64,000 bases of DNA from Mesorhizobium hawassense. GTDB lineage: Bacteria > Pseudomonadota > Alphaproteobacteria > Rhizobiales > Rhizobiaceae. The DNA lies in NCBI RefSeq assembly GCF_003289945.1, contig NZ_QMBP01000017.1, positions 62,001 through 126,000 of the forward strand, in the 5' to 3' direction. Under the pieces are notes generated by a model. It saw only the letters and a list, made by a program, of their open reading frames with translations. It did no database searches and was not told the DNA's origin. Of the stretch, positions 26,934 through 34,615 are shown piece after piece (positions within the stretch are counted from its first letter, which is position 1; each line of letters starts with the position of its first letter). Position numbers and translations under genes: made by a program.

Positions 26934-27785
26934 TTGCTGCGGAACATCGTCGCCCTCAAGCGCGTGCTCTACGATGCGGTCGGCCATTTCAACACCGATG
27001 ACGGCTGGGCGATGGCCAGCCATCTGGCGATCACTTCGCTGATGGCGCTGTTTCCCTTCCTGATCTTCGCCACGACGCTTGCCAGCTTCCTCGGCGCGCG
27101 CGCCTTCGCCGACACGGCCGTGCATCTGGTCTTCGACACATGGCCGGAGCAGATCGCCAAGCCGATCGCGCATGAGGTGCAGAACGTGCTCACCGTCAGG
27201 CGCACCGACCTTCTGACCTATGGCGTGCTGCTTGCGGCCTATTTCGCCTCGAACGGCATCGAGGCGCTGCGCACCTCGCTGAACCGCGCCTATCGGGTGA
27301 CCGAGACGCGCGGCATCATCCACCGCAGGGTGCAGAGCATCATCTTCGTCTTGATCGCCACCGCCTGCTTCCTGGCCATCAGCGTGCTCCTGGTGTTCGC
27401 GCCGCTGCTCGCGCGGCTGGCGGAAGCGCATCTGGAATGGATCAAGCCCTATATGGGCACGATCACCATCTGGCGTTACGTCATCGCCTCGACGGTCATC
27501 GTCATCGGGCTGTTCTCGGTGCATATCTGGCTGCCGGCCGGCAAGCGCCGCTTCGTCTCGATCATCCCCGGCATCGTCTTCACGCTGGTCGCCTGGCTGG
27601 TCGGCTCGACGATCTTCGCCACCTACCTCGACCATTTCTCGTCCTATGTGACGACTTACGCCGGGCTCGCCTCGATCATGATCGCGGTCGTCTTCCTCTA
27701 CATCATCTCGGCCATCTTCATCCTCGGCGGCGAGCTCAACGCCGCGATCAGCCGCTATCTGGAAGCGCGCGCGCGCGTCGGGTGA
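26934..27785 (+). CDS. YihY/BrkB-family membrane protein
   Basis: A 283-residue inner-membrane protein with about six helices (FNTDDGWAMASHLAITSLMALFPFLIF at the start, and YAGLASIMIAVVFLYIISAIFILGGELNAA near the end), the profile of the YihY/BrkB family. The molecular role of this family is not settled. The start is TTG at 26934, preceded by GCGGAGCG; no earlier ATG is in frame. It is divergent from the SDR gene over 58 bp and converges with a DMT exporter, with the octamer repeat tract between them. Confidence 0.85.
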   Translation: MLRNIVALKRVLYDAVGHFNTDDGWAMASHLAITSLMALFPFLIFATTLASFLGARAFADTAVHLVFDTWPEQIAKPIAHEVQNVLTVRRTDLLTYGVLLAAYFASNGIEALRTSLNRAYRVTETRGIIHRRVQSIIFVLIATACFLAISVLLVFAPLLARLAEAHLEWIKPYMGTITIWRYVIASTVIVIGLFSVHIWLPAGKRRFVSIIPGIVFTLVAWLVGSTIFATYLDHFSSYVTTYAGLASIMIAVVFLYIISAIFILGGELNAAISRYLEARARVG

Positions 27786-27840
27786 GTTGGCCCAGGGGAG
27801 ACGAACTGAGAATTGAGGAATTGGAGAAAAGGCGGCGTAC

Positions 27841-27912
27841 TTCCTCAGTTCCTCAGTTCCTCAGTTCCTCAGTTCCTCAGTTCCTCAGTTCCTCAGTTCC
27901 TCAGTTCCTCAG
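27841..27912. repeat. nine tandem copies of an 8-bp repeat
   Basis: TTCCTCAG is repeated nine times without error from 27841 to 27912. The bases 27804-27821 just before it are a near-complement of two copies, so the tract can fold back into a hairpin between two convergent genes. The minus-strand exporter gene ends inside the tract. Confidence 0.97.
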
Positions 27913-28792
27913 TTCCCCTTCCCTTCGCCTGCCGCGCCGTTGCCAGGGCAACGCCAAGCGTGGCGATCGCCATGCCGGCGATCTGCGCGAGGTTGAGCTG
28001 CTCGTTGAAAAGCACCCAGGCGATGATCGCGGTGACGGCCGGCACGAGGTAGAACAGCGAGGCGACCTTCGACATCTCGCCGTCGCGGATCATCACCATC
28101 AGCAGAAATATGGCGCCGACCGACAGCACCAGAACCAGCCAGGCCATGGCGAAGATCAACTCGCCATTGATGGTGACGGCGCGCGTATCGAAGGCGAGCG
28201 AGCCCAGGATCATCACGACGGAACCGCCGACATATTGCCACATCGTCGCCGAAACGAGATCGCCGCCGGAGGCGTAGCGCTTCTGCCAGATGGTGCCGGC
28301 GCTCATGCCGAGCACCGAGACCAGCGAAGCGGTCAATGTTGCCGCGGTCACGCCGCCGCCGACCGCTCCGAGCTTCGGCCATAGCACGATGACGACGCCC
28401 AAAAGCCCGACGGCGAGCCCGGCCCAATGGCGGGGGAGGATCGCCTCGCCGAGGAATCTGCCCGCAAGCACGGCGGTGATCAGCGGCTGCAGGCCGACGA
28501 TCAATGCCGAGAACCCGGCCGGCATGCCCCGGTGGATCGCCCAGAACACGGCGCCGAGATAGACGCCATGCATCAGCACGCCGGCCACCGTCGCGTGCAG
28601 CGCCTCCTCGCGCGTCGCCCGGCGCGAGCCAAGGAGCAAGGTGAGGCCGGCAAACAGGATCGCAGCGATCACGAAACGAATGGCAAGGAAGGTGAACGGC
28701 TCCGCCCACGGCATGGCATAGCGCGCGCCGATGAAGCCTGTCGCCCATAAAACGACGAAGGAGGCGGGGATGAACCGCTTGATGCTCTGCAT
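27893..28792 (-). CDS. EamA/DMT-family exporter
   Basis: A 299-residue inner-membrane protein with ten predicted helices arranged as two EamA repeats (for example AMPWAEPFTFLAIRFVIAAILF and LSVGAIFLLMVMIRDGEMSKVASLFYLVPAVTA). Members export amino acids, nucleobases or other metabolites; the substrate is unknown. I start at the ATG 28792 (MQSIKRFIPASFVVLWATGF), which fits the family; a TTG at 28861 would add 23 untypical residues. The last residues EELRN and the stop codon are encoded by the octamer repeat tract. Confidence 0.85.
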   Translation of the reverse strand: MQSIKRFIPASFVVLWATGFIGARYAMPWAEPFTFLAIRFVIAAILFAGLTLLLGSRRATREEALHATVAGVLMHGVYLGAVFWAIHRGMPAGFSALIVGLQPLITAVLAGRFLGEAILPRHWAGLAVGLLGVVIVLWPKLGAVGGGVTAATLTASLVSVLGMSAGTIWQKRYASGGDLVSATMWQYVGGSVVMILGSLAFDTRAVTINGELIFAMAWLVLVLSVGAIFLLMVMIRDGEMSKVASLFYLVPAVTAIIAWVLFNEQLNLAQIAGMAIATLGVALATARQAKGRGTEELRN

Positions 28793-28948
28793 GGAGGGAG
28801 GCTGCCGAGGTGAAAGGTTGATGACGGCAATTGCTCTAATGCCGTTCAATCCGGCAAGCAAAACGAAACGGTTGATCCATAAGCTAAGTTGAATTCAACA
28901 AACCGTGCCAACAGGGGGCATGGCGCTGTGCCGCGCCATGGCGAGGGC

Positions 28949-29242
28949 ATGTTTTTGCATCTCGATTCGACATCGCTTTTGTTCGGTTTCGCGATCATTG
29001 CCGCTTTCGGCTTCTTCTTCGGCACCGCGCTCGACGCGATCATGAAGGAAGGCGGCTTCGGTCCGACCGGCAACACGCTGCTGTTCATCTTCGGCTTCTT
29101 TGCCGCCGTGACGGTCGCCAACAGGCATGGCGTCAACCTGAGCGATCCAAAGATGGCAATTGCCTGGGGGCTCGGCGGCGCCTTTGCCTTCATCAGCGTG
29201 CTGGCGCTGATCAAGGCCGGGCTGGCGCGGCTGGGATCATAG
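28949..29242 (+). CDS. small conserved membrane protein
   Basis: A 97-residue protein with three hydrophobic segments (LLFGFAIIAAFGFFFGTAL, NTLLFIFGFFAAVTVA, WGLGGAFAFISVLALIKAGL). I do not recognise a named family. The ATG at 28949 follows GCGAGGGC and gives a compact N-terminus (MFLHLDSTS); a start at 28889 would add 20 polar residues. It is divergent from the EamA exporter over 156 bp, and its end overlaps the convergent gluQRS by 6 bp. Confidence 0.65.
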   Translation: MFLHLDSTSLLFGFAIIAAFGFFFGTALDAIMKEGGFGPTGNTLLFIFGFFAAVTVANRHGVNLSDPKMAIAWGLGGAFAFISVLALIKAGLARLGS

Positions 29243-30112
29243 TCCAACCAATCGCGTAATGTCCCGCGGCGACATACCGGCCTCTCGGAGTGCCGCAAGA
29301 CCGGTGTCCTTGAAGCTCTTGGACAGCTTCCTGCCGTCCGGGCCGAGAATCAGTCGGTGGTGGAAATAGCGCGGCGCCGGCAGGCCGAGCAATTCCTGCA
29401 GCAGTCGCTGCACGCTTGTCGCCGAATAGAGGTCCTGGCCGCGCACCACATGGCTGACGCCCTGCAACTCGTCGTCCAGGACGACGGCGAGATGGTAACT
29501 GGTCGGAATGTCGCGACGAGCGAGGATGACGTCACCCCATGCCTGCGGTTGCGCTTCGATAGCGCGCGTCGCCGACATCGTCTCGTCAGTGAACTCGGTC
29601 CATGACAGGCCGGCCGGGACGCGCGCCATTGCCGCCTCGACATCCAGACGCCAGGCGAAAGGCATGTCCTCGGCAATCCGCCGCTTGCGCTCCCTGGCCG
29701 GGAGGGCCTTGTCGAGCGGCGGGTAGAGCGGCACGCCGTCGGGGTCGCGCGGCCAGTCGCGGCCGCGTTTTTCGGTCTCGGCAATGAAGGCGCGGATCTC
29801 GCCCCGGCTCATGAAGGCCGGATAGACGAGTTCCTCGGCGATCAGCCGGTCGAGCACCGCCCGGTATTCGGCAAAATGCTCGGACTGGCGGCGCACCGGC
29901 TTTTCCCACTGCAATCCCAGCCATTCGAGGTCGCGCAAAACGCCGCCTTCGAATTCCGGCGTGCAGCGGGTCACATCGATATCCTCGATGCGCAGCAGCA
30001 TCCGCCCGCCGGCCCGCGCCGCCATCCGCTGGTTGAGCAGGGCGGAATAGGCGTGGCCGAGATGCAGCTCGCCATTGGGGCTGGGCGCGAAGCGGAATGT
30101 CAGGAGCGTCAT
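29237..30112 (-). CDS. gluQ: glutamyl-Q tRNA(Asp) synthetase
   Basis: A 291-residue truncated relative of glutamyl-tRNA synthetase that attaches glutamate to queuosine in tRNA-Asp. The class I motifs are FAPSPNGELHLGHAYSAL (HIGH-like) and GRKLSKS (KMSKS-like), and the anticodon-binding domain is absent, as expected. The E. coli enzyme carries a zinc site with two cysteines in a YxCxC segment; here the matching place reads VYPAFMSRGE, without cysteine, so zinc is probably not bound. I start at the ATG 30112; a TTG 39 bp upstream is also in frame. Confidence 0.9.
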   Translation of the reverse strand: MTLLTFRFAPSPNGELHLGHAYSALLNQRMAARAGGRMLLRIEDIDVTRCTPEFEGGVLRDLEWLGLQWEKPVRRQSEHFAEYRAVLDRLIAEELVYPAFMSRGEIRAFIAETEKRGRDWPRDPDGVPLYPPLDKALPARERKRRIAEDMPFAWRLDVEAAMARVPAGLSWTEFTDETMSATRAIEAQPQAWGDVILARRDIPTSYHLAVVLDDELQGVSHVVRGQDLYSATSVQRLLQELLGLPAPRYFHHRLILGPDGRKLSKSFKDTGLAALREAGMSPRDITRLVGL

Positions 30113-30203
30113 CTCTGAGGCGGCGTTCGGGTTGATAGGTGCTTTTGCCAATTGGTAATTAGAGCCTGTTTGGAAATTCTACCCCGGCGGCCATCTGGCG
30201 GCG

Positions 30204-30329
30204 TTTTCTGCGCTTCCGGCCTTCGCCGGCCGAAGCACTCATGAGTGGCATGGCAGTTAAATTAAGGCTACTGCCGGCGTAGGCCGGTGCTCACGGACCT
30301 GAATGTCCGCTGCGCTCCGGTTCTCGAAA
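30204..30329. repeat. CGCTTCCGG...CTCCGGTTCTCGAAA repeat, long copy
   Basis: Begins TTTTCTGCGCTTCCGG and ends GCGCTCCGGTTCTCGAAA like the copies at 31786 and 61791, but the middle is expanded by a run with further palindromes (GGCCTTCGCCGGCC; CTGCCGGCGTAGGCCGG). It fills most of the gap between gluQRS and the glycosylase gene. Confidence 0.8.
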
Positions 30330-30417
30330 CCACCACCATATGGCTCGCCAGGGCGAATTTCGAAACAGTCTCTTAGCCATCAATTGCCACTTCGCGGGCG
30401 CCCTGGGAACAAGCAAC

Positions 30418-31077
30418 GTGCAACGCATCGCTTCGCTCGACGACATTGCGACAGGGCTCGACGCGCTCTGCCTTATCGATCCGCGGCTGGAGACCGTGCG
30501 CTGCAAGGCAGGCGAGGTGCCGCTGCGGCTGTCGGAACCGGGGTTCAGGAGCCTTGCTTCCATTATCGTTTCACAGCAAGTTTCCCGCGCCAGCGCCGAC
30601 GCCATCTTCGGGCGGCTGGTCAAGCTGGTCGATCCACTGACGCCGCAGGGGATCCTTGCCGCCGGCGAGGACATATTTCGCGAGGCCGGGCTGTCGCGGC
30701 CGAAGCAGCGCGGGCTGCTCGCCGTCGCCGAAGCCGTGGCCGGCGGGCTCGATCTCGCTCACCTGTGCACGCTCGATGCCGGCGAGGCGATCGCCGCGAT
30801 GACGGCCGTGCCCGGCATCGGTCCCTGGACGGCCGAATGCTACCTTTTGTTTGCCGCCGGCCATCCCGATGTGTTTCCCGCGCGCGACGTCGCCCTGCAA
30901 ACGGCGGTCGGCCGTGCGCTGGGCATCGACCCGCGTCCGCCGGAGAAAATGCTTATCCGGCTGGCCGAATCATGGAGCCCGTGGCGAGGGGTCGCGTCGC
31001 GGCTTTTCTGGGCCTACTACCGGGAACTGAAGGGCAGGGACGCGGCGCCTCCCGCCGAAATGGCCGAAAAACCCTGA
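30418..31077 (+). CDS. DNA-3-methyladenine glycosylase II (AlkA type)
   Basis: A 219-residue base-excision repair glycosylase that removes alkylated purines. The helix-hairpin-helix is VPGIGPWTAECYLLF (about residues 136-150), followed by the catalytic aspartate in FPARDVALQTAVG. No iron-sulfur cluster cysteines and no Ada domain are present. I start at the GTG 30418 (VQRIASLDDIATG), because the open frame further upstream runs into the dispersed repeat. It lies 110 bp before the HNH endonuclease gene on the same strand, a pairing that may be co-transcribed. Confidence 0.88.
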   Translation: MQRIASLDDIATGLDALCLIDPRLETVRCKAGEVPLRLSEPGFRSLASIIVSQQVSRASADAIFGRLVKLVDPLTPQGILAAGEDIFREAGLSRPKQRGLLAVAEAVAGGLDLAHLCTLDAGEAIAAMTAVPGIGPWTAECYLLFAAGHPDVFPARDVALQTAVGRALGIDPRPPEKMLIRLAESWSPWRGVASRLFWAYYRELKGRDAAPPAEMAEKP

Positions 31078-31187
31078 AAATCATGCGGTTTTGGGGATTT
31101 GGTCGCACGACAATCCGCTTCACATCCCTGTCATGTCGGGCTTACAGTATCCGCGCCGTTCGGTTCTGGAACCAAGGAGGCAAGGAC

Positions 31188-31745
31188 GTGACGGTTGCCG
31201 TATCTCCGGATGGGCTTCCCGCGCTGGTGCTGAATGCGGACTACCGCCCGCTCAGCTATTACCCCCTGTCGCTCTGGTCGTGGCAGGATGCCATCAAGGC
31301 TGTCTTCCTCGACCGGGTCAACATCGTCGCCGAATACGAGCACGCCGTCTCCTCGCCGACTTTCTCGATGAAGCTGCCGAGCGTGGTCAGCCTCAAGGCC
31401 TATGTGAAGCCGTCCAGGCATCCCGCCTTCACGCGCTTCAACGTGTTCCTGCGCGACCGTTTCCAGTGCCAATATTGCGGCACGCCGGAGGATTTGACCT
31501 TCGACCATGTCATCCCGCGCCATCGCGGCGGGGCGACGACCTGGGAGAATGTCGTCGCAGCCTGCTCGCCCTGCAATCTTCGCAAGGGCGGCATGATGCC
31601 GGCGCAGGCCAAGATGTGGCCGCTGCAGAAGCCTTATCAGCCAACGGTGCACGACCTGCACAACAACGGCCGCCTGTTTCCGCCCAACCATCTGCATGAA
31701 AGCTGGATGGATTATCTTTACTGGGACGTCGAACTGGAACCTTAG
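31188..31745 (+). CDS. HNH endonuclease family protein
   Basis: A 185-residue HNH nuclease. The zinc-stabilised beta-beta-alpha fold is visible: CQYCG and CSPCNLRKGG supply four cysteines around FDHVIPRHRGG...TTWENVVAAC (about residues 104-140), where DHV, the Asn and the following region form the catalytic core. The GTG at 31188 is preceded by AAGGAGG, a near-perfect ribosome site. This stand-alone type is common and single-copy in alphaproteobacteria, which argues for a housekeeping role such as repair and not for a mobile element; this is an inference. Confidence 0.88.
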   Translation: MTVAVSPDGLPALVLNADYRPLSYYPLSLWSWQDAIKAVFLDRVNIVAEYEHAVSSPTFSMKLPSVVSLKAYVKPSRHPAFTRFNVFLRDRFQCQYCGTPEDLTFDHVIPRHRGGATTWENVVAACSPCNLRKGGMMPAQAKMWPLQKPYQPTVHDLHNNGRLFPPNHLHESWMDYLYWDVELEP

Positions 31746-31785
31746 AGTTCGGCAGAAATCCGCGAGCCCGGCCGTCTGCCGCAGC

Positions 31786-31840
31786 TTTCTGCGCTTCCGG
31801 TGCTCACGTACTTAAGTACGCTCCGCTCCGGTTCTCGAAA
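31786..31840. repeat. CGCTTCCGG...CTCCGGTTCTCGAAA repeat, short copy
   Basis: TTTCTGCGCTTCCGG, then a central perfect palindrome GTACTTAAGTAC, then CTCCGCTCCGGTTCTCGAAA. The ends CCGG...CCGG and the centre allow a hairpin. It lies between the HNH gene and dsbB, which converge, and may end transcription in both directions. Confidence 0.85.
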
Positions 31841-31912
31841 GCCGCGCCAGCCAATCCGGGCTGGCGAATTTCCGGACGAACTCTCCGCCGTGCCGTCCAA
31901 TGGAAAATTGGC

Positions 31913-32431
31913 TCAGTCGCGGGACAACGCGCTGCGGAAGGCGACGGCGGCGAGCACGAGGCTGGCGATGGCGTTCCAGCCGGCGAGCGAGAGGCCGAGG
32001 ATGCGAAGGGCTGCCTTGTCGCAGGAGGGCGGCACGAACTTGTCGAGCGCGTCGAGCACGCCCTTGCCGCCGGTGTCGACCGGGCCGGCGCCGGCGGTGC
32101 AATCGGCCGGGCCTTTCCACCACGCCCATTCCACTCCGGAATGGTAGACGCCGAGATAGAGGCCGTAGAGCATCAGAAGGCCGCCGATCGTGAGCAGCCC
32201 GCGCGTCACCCAGGCCGGTGCGCCGAGCATCGAGGCGATCACCGCCAACAGCATCAGCGGCGCGCCGATATAGTAGGGGGTGCGCTGCTCGAGGCAGAGA
32301 TGGCAGGGGATGTAGCCGCCGATATACTGGAAGGCCAGCGCCGAGCCGACGGTCGCGGCCATGGCGACGGCGAGAAACAGCGCCGCGCGCGTGCGCTGGC
32401 GTCCGGTGTCGGCATTCATGGTCGCTGTCAT
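31913..32431 (-). CDS. dsbB: disulfide bond formation protein B
   Basis: A 172-residue four-helix inner-membrane protein that reoxidises DsbA and passes the electrons to quinone. The first periplasmic pair is CHLC (near residue 43-46, in YIPCHLCLEQR), and the second pair is Cys in PADCTAG and in VPPSCDKAAL, so all four redox cysteines are kept. The nearby YIPCHLC...Q and R residues match the quinone-binding loop. It lies 24 bp downstream of the YqaA-type membrane gene on the same strand. A DsbA partner is not in this window. Confidence 0.92.
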   Translation of the reverse strand: MTATMNADTGRQRTRAALFLAVAMAATVGSALAFQYIGGYIPCHLCLEQRTPYYIGAPLMLLAVIASMLGAPAWVTRGLLTIGGLLMLYGLYLGVYHSGVEWAWWKGPADCTAGAGPVDTGGKGVLDALDKFVPPSCDKAALRILGLSLAGWNAIASLVLAAVAFRSALSRD

Positions 32432-32455
32432 CGATCGGGTCCGTTTGTTGCGTCG

Positions 32456-33043
32456 CTATCCGTGGGCGTATCTGACGAGGATATAGAGCAAAATCAGGGC
32501 AGCCGCGCCGGCGCCGACAATCAATCCCAAGCGCTTTTCGATGAACTCCCTGATCTCTTCGCCATAGCGGCGCAACAGCCAGGCCAGCAGCAGGAAACGA
32601 GCGCCGCGCGCCACGGCGGCCGAAACGATGAAGACCAAAAGATTGACGTGAAGCGCGCCGGCCAGAATGGTGACCACCTTGATCGGCGGCAGGTGCGCGG
32701 CGCCGGACGTGACGAGCAGCACCAGCATCAGCCCGGCGCCCGACGACTGCCACCTCTCGAACGTGTCGAGGCCGCCGAAATGCTCCAGGATCGGCCGCGC
32801 GATCGTGTCGTACGCGTAGTAGCCGATCAGCCAGCCGGCAATGCCGCCCAGCACGGACGCCGCAGTGGCGGTCAGCGCGTAGCGATAGGCGCGTTCGGGC
32901 CGCGCCAGCGCCATCGGCAGGAACAGCACGTCGGCCGGGATGAAGAACACCGAGCTTTCGACGAAGGCGATGAAGGCCAGCCACCATTCGGCGGATTTGC
33001 GCGCCGCCAGCGACAGCGTCCAGTCGTAAAGTCCGCGAAGCAT
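32456..33043 (-). CDS. YqaA-family (DedA/SNARE-associated type) membrane protein
   Basis: A 195-residue inner-membrane protein with four to five hydrophobic segments. The central segment GGIAGWLIGYYAYDTIARPILEHFGG resembles the conserved G-x-x-x-G/Y-F core of DedA/YqaA proteins, some of which act in lipid flipping or membrane homeostasis. The ATG at 33043 is preceded by AGGAGAGCCG, a clear ribosome site; the frame extends further upstream but without a start signal. It is paired with dsbB on the same strand with 24 bp spacing. Confidence 0.82.
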   Translation of the reverse strand: MLRGLYDWTLSLAARKSAEWWLAFIAFVESSVFFIPADVLFLPMALARPERAYRYALTATAASVLGGIAGWLIGYYAYDTIARPILEHFGGLDTFERWQSSGAGLMLVLLVTSGAAHLPPIKVVTILAGALHVNLLVFIVSAAVARGARFLLLAWLLRRYGEEIREFIEKRLGLIVGAGAAALILLYILVRYAHG

Positions 33044-33324
33044 CGGCTCTCCTAATGCATGCCACCCGAGGCGCTTAGCGGTTTTGGGCAACGACAGGCA
33101 GGAAGACAAGGACCCAAAGCGCCGCATCCACCTTTCTGGATGGGGGCGGCGCTTCAATGCATCGCGTGTCTAGAAAGATTTCCGGCGCCGCACAATGGCT
33201 AGTGCCCTTGCGAAAACCGTAAGACGCTGTTTGGCCGAAGCGGCGCCGTCAAATCCGCAACAGGCCAGTTGACGAAAGCCCGTCCGACCGTATAGTCCGC
33301 GCCCATCCAGGCCGCCCGGCCTGA

Positions 33325-33409
33325 GCCCCTATGGCGGAATTGGTAGACGCGCTCGACTCAAAATCGAGTTCCGCAAGGAGTGCTGGTTCGATCCCGGCTA
33401 GGGGCACCA
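33325..33409 (+). tRNA. tRNA-Leu (anticodon CAA)
   Basis: An 85-nt type II tRNA. The acceptor stem GCCCCTA pairs with TAGGGGC. The D-loop contains GGTAGAC. The anticodon arm is CTCGA-CTCAAAA-TCGAG, giving anticodon CAA for leucine UUG codons. The long variable arm TTCCGCAAGGAGTGC-like stretch is typical of leucine tRNAs, and the T arm holds GGTTCGATCC. The 3' CCA is encoded. It lies between yqaA (divergent) and the beta-propeller gene (convergent), with no integrase nearby. Confidence 0.97.
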
Positions 33410-33454
33410 TTCTTCGCGCTGCGCGCTTCGGGTGGCAAGCCGCCCAAGAGCACC

Positions 33455-34615
33455 CTACCGCATGTTCCCCGTATGCCCCTGCGAGTACCGCCCCGGCTGC
33501 GGCCACACCGTCAGGCCGTGCGGCTCGACGCCGACGCGGATCCTGGTCACGGCGCCGCTCGCCGTGTCGATCATGTAGGCCTCGCTGTCGAAGCGGCCGG
33601 AGAGCCATAGCTGCTTGCCGTCGGCGCTGACATTGCCCATGTCGGGGCTGCCGCCGCCGGGGATCGGCCATTGCGCGACGACCGCGCGCGTGGCGAAGTC
33701 GATCACCGTCACGCTGCCCGGGCCCTTCGCCTTGCCCTGCTCCATCTTGTGCGAGCCGCGGTTCGAGACATAGAGGCGCTTGCCGTCGCGGCTGACGACG
33801 AAGCCATGCGTGCCGATGCCGGTCGGGATGAAGCCGATCTCCCGAAAACTGTCGCCGTCGATCAGGAAGACGCCGTCATTCATCATGTCGGCGACGTAAA
33901 AGACCTTGCCGTCGGGCGACAGGCGGACGTCCTGCGGCATGCCCATCTTCGAGAGATCGAGGTGGCCGAGCACTTTCTGGTTCTTGAGGTCGATCTTGGC
34001 CAGCCCGCCGTCGCCATATTCGCAGGTGAAGATCGCGTAGGAGCCGTCGATCGAGAAATCGGCATGGTTGATGCCGGGGCAAGTCGGCGTCGGCAGGCTC
34101 GATTTCAGCGCCATGGTGTGCGGGTCGCGGAAATCGAGCTGCTGCATTGCTTCGTCGACGACGATGGCGGCGCTGCCGTCCGGCATGAAATAGAGATTGT
34201 AGGGATCGTCGACCGGGATCTGCGGGCCGGGTTTGGCCGTCATCGGATCGATCGGCGTCAGGCTGCCATTCCTGCCGGTGCCGTTGTTGGCGACCCACAG
34301 CGTCTTCAGGTCCCAGGACGGCACGACGTGTTGCGGCTTGCTGCCGACATTGAAGCGGTCGACCTCTTTGAGGGTGACGGTGTCGATCACCGAGACGCTG
34401 TTGGAGGAGCGGTTCGGCACATAGACGCGCGGCAGCGCGCCGGTCGTCACCGGGCTGAGATGGCCGGCGGCGGTGTGTTTGTAGATGTTGACGGCGGGCA
34501 GCGGCTCGGAACAGTCTTCCGGACAGGAGCCGGCATAGGATGTCCCGGACAGCAGTGACATGAGCAGCGCAAGCGGCACGCAAAGGCGGATGAAGCGCAG
34601 AATAGTCTCGATCAT
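33455..34615 (-). CDS. secreted YVTN-type beta-propeller protein
   Basis: A 386-residue exported protein. The signal peptide (MIETILRFIRLCVPLALLMSLL...) ends near SYAGSC. The rest consists of repeated blades such as RVYVPNRSSNSVSVIDTVT, KVFYVADMMNDGVFLIDGDS and KRLYVSNRGSHK, the YVTN/lactonase-like seven-bladed propeller. Two cysteines near the mature N-terminus and two in TCPGINH and FTCEYG may form disulfides. Function is unknown; related propellers occur near PQQ enzymes or bind ligands. The ATG overlaps the stop of the creatininase-family gene (ATGA), so both exported proteins are made together. Confidence 0.85.
   Translation of the reverse strand: MIETILRFIRLCVPLALLMSLLSGTSYAGSCPEDCSEPLPAVNIYKHTAAGHLSPVTTGALPRVYVPNRSSNSVSVIDTVTLKEVDRFNVGSKPQHVVPSWDLKTLWVANNGTGRNGSLTPIDPMTAKPGPQIPVDDPYNLYFMPDGSAAIVVDEAMQQLDFRDPHTMALKSSLPTPTCPGINHADFSIDGSYAIFTCEYGDGGLAKIDLKNQKVLGHLDLSKMGMPQDVRLSPDGKVFYVADMMNDGVFLIDGDSFREIGFIPTGIGTHGFVVSRDGKRLYVSNRGSHKMEQGKAKGPGSVTVIDFATRAVVAQWPIPGGGSPDMGNVSADGKQLWLSGRFDSEAYMIDTASGAVTRIRVGVEPHGLTVWPQPGRYSQGHTGNMR

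Noticed and set aside
27841..27912. Octamer tract as a CRISPR array or a phase-variation switch
   Set aside because: There are no spacers, so it is not CRISPR. The gene ends within the first two units in any frame, so copy number cannot shift the protein frame.
33325..33409. tRNA-Leu as an integration site for an island
   Set aside because: No integrase, no second copy of the tRNA 3' end seen nearby, and ordinary genes on both sides.
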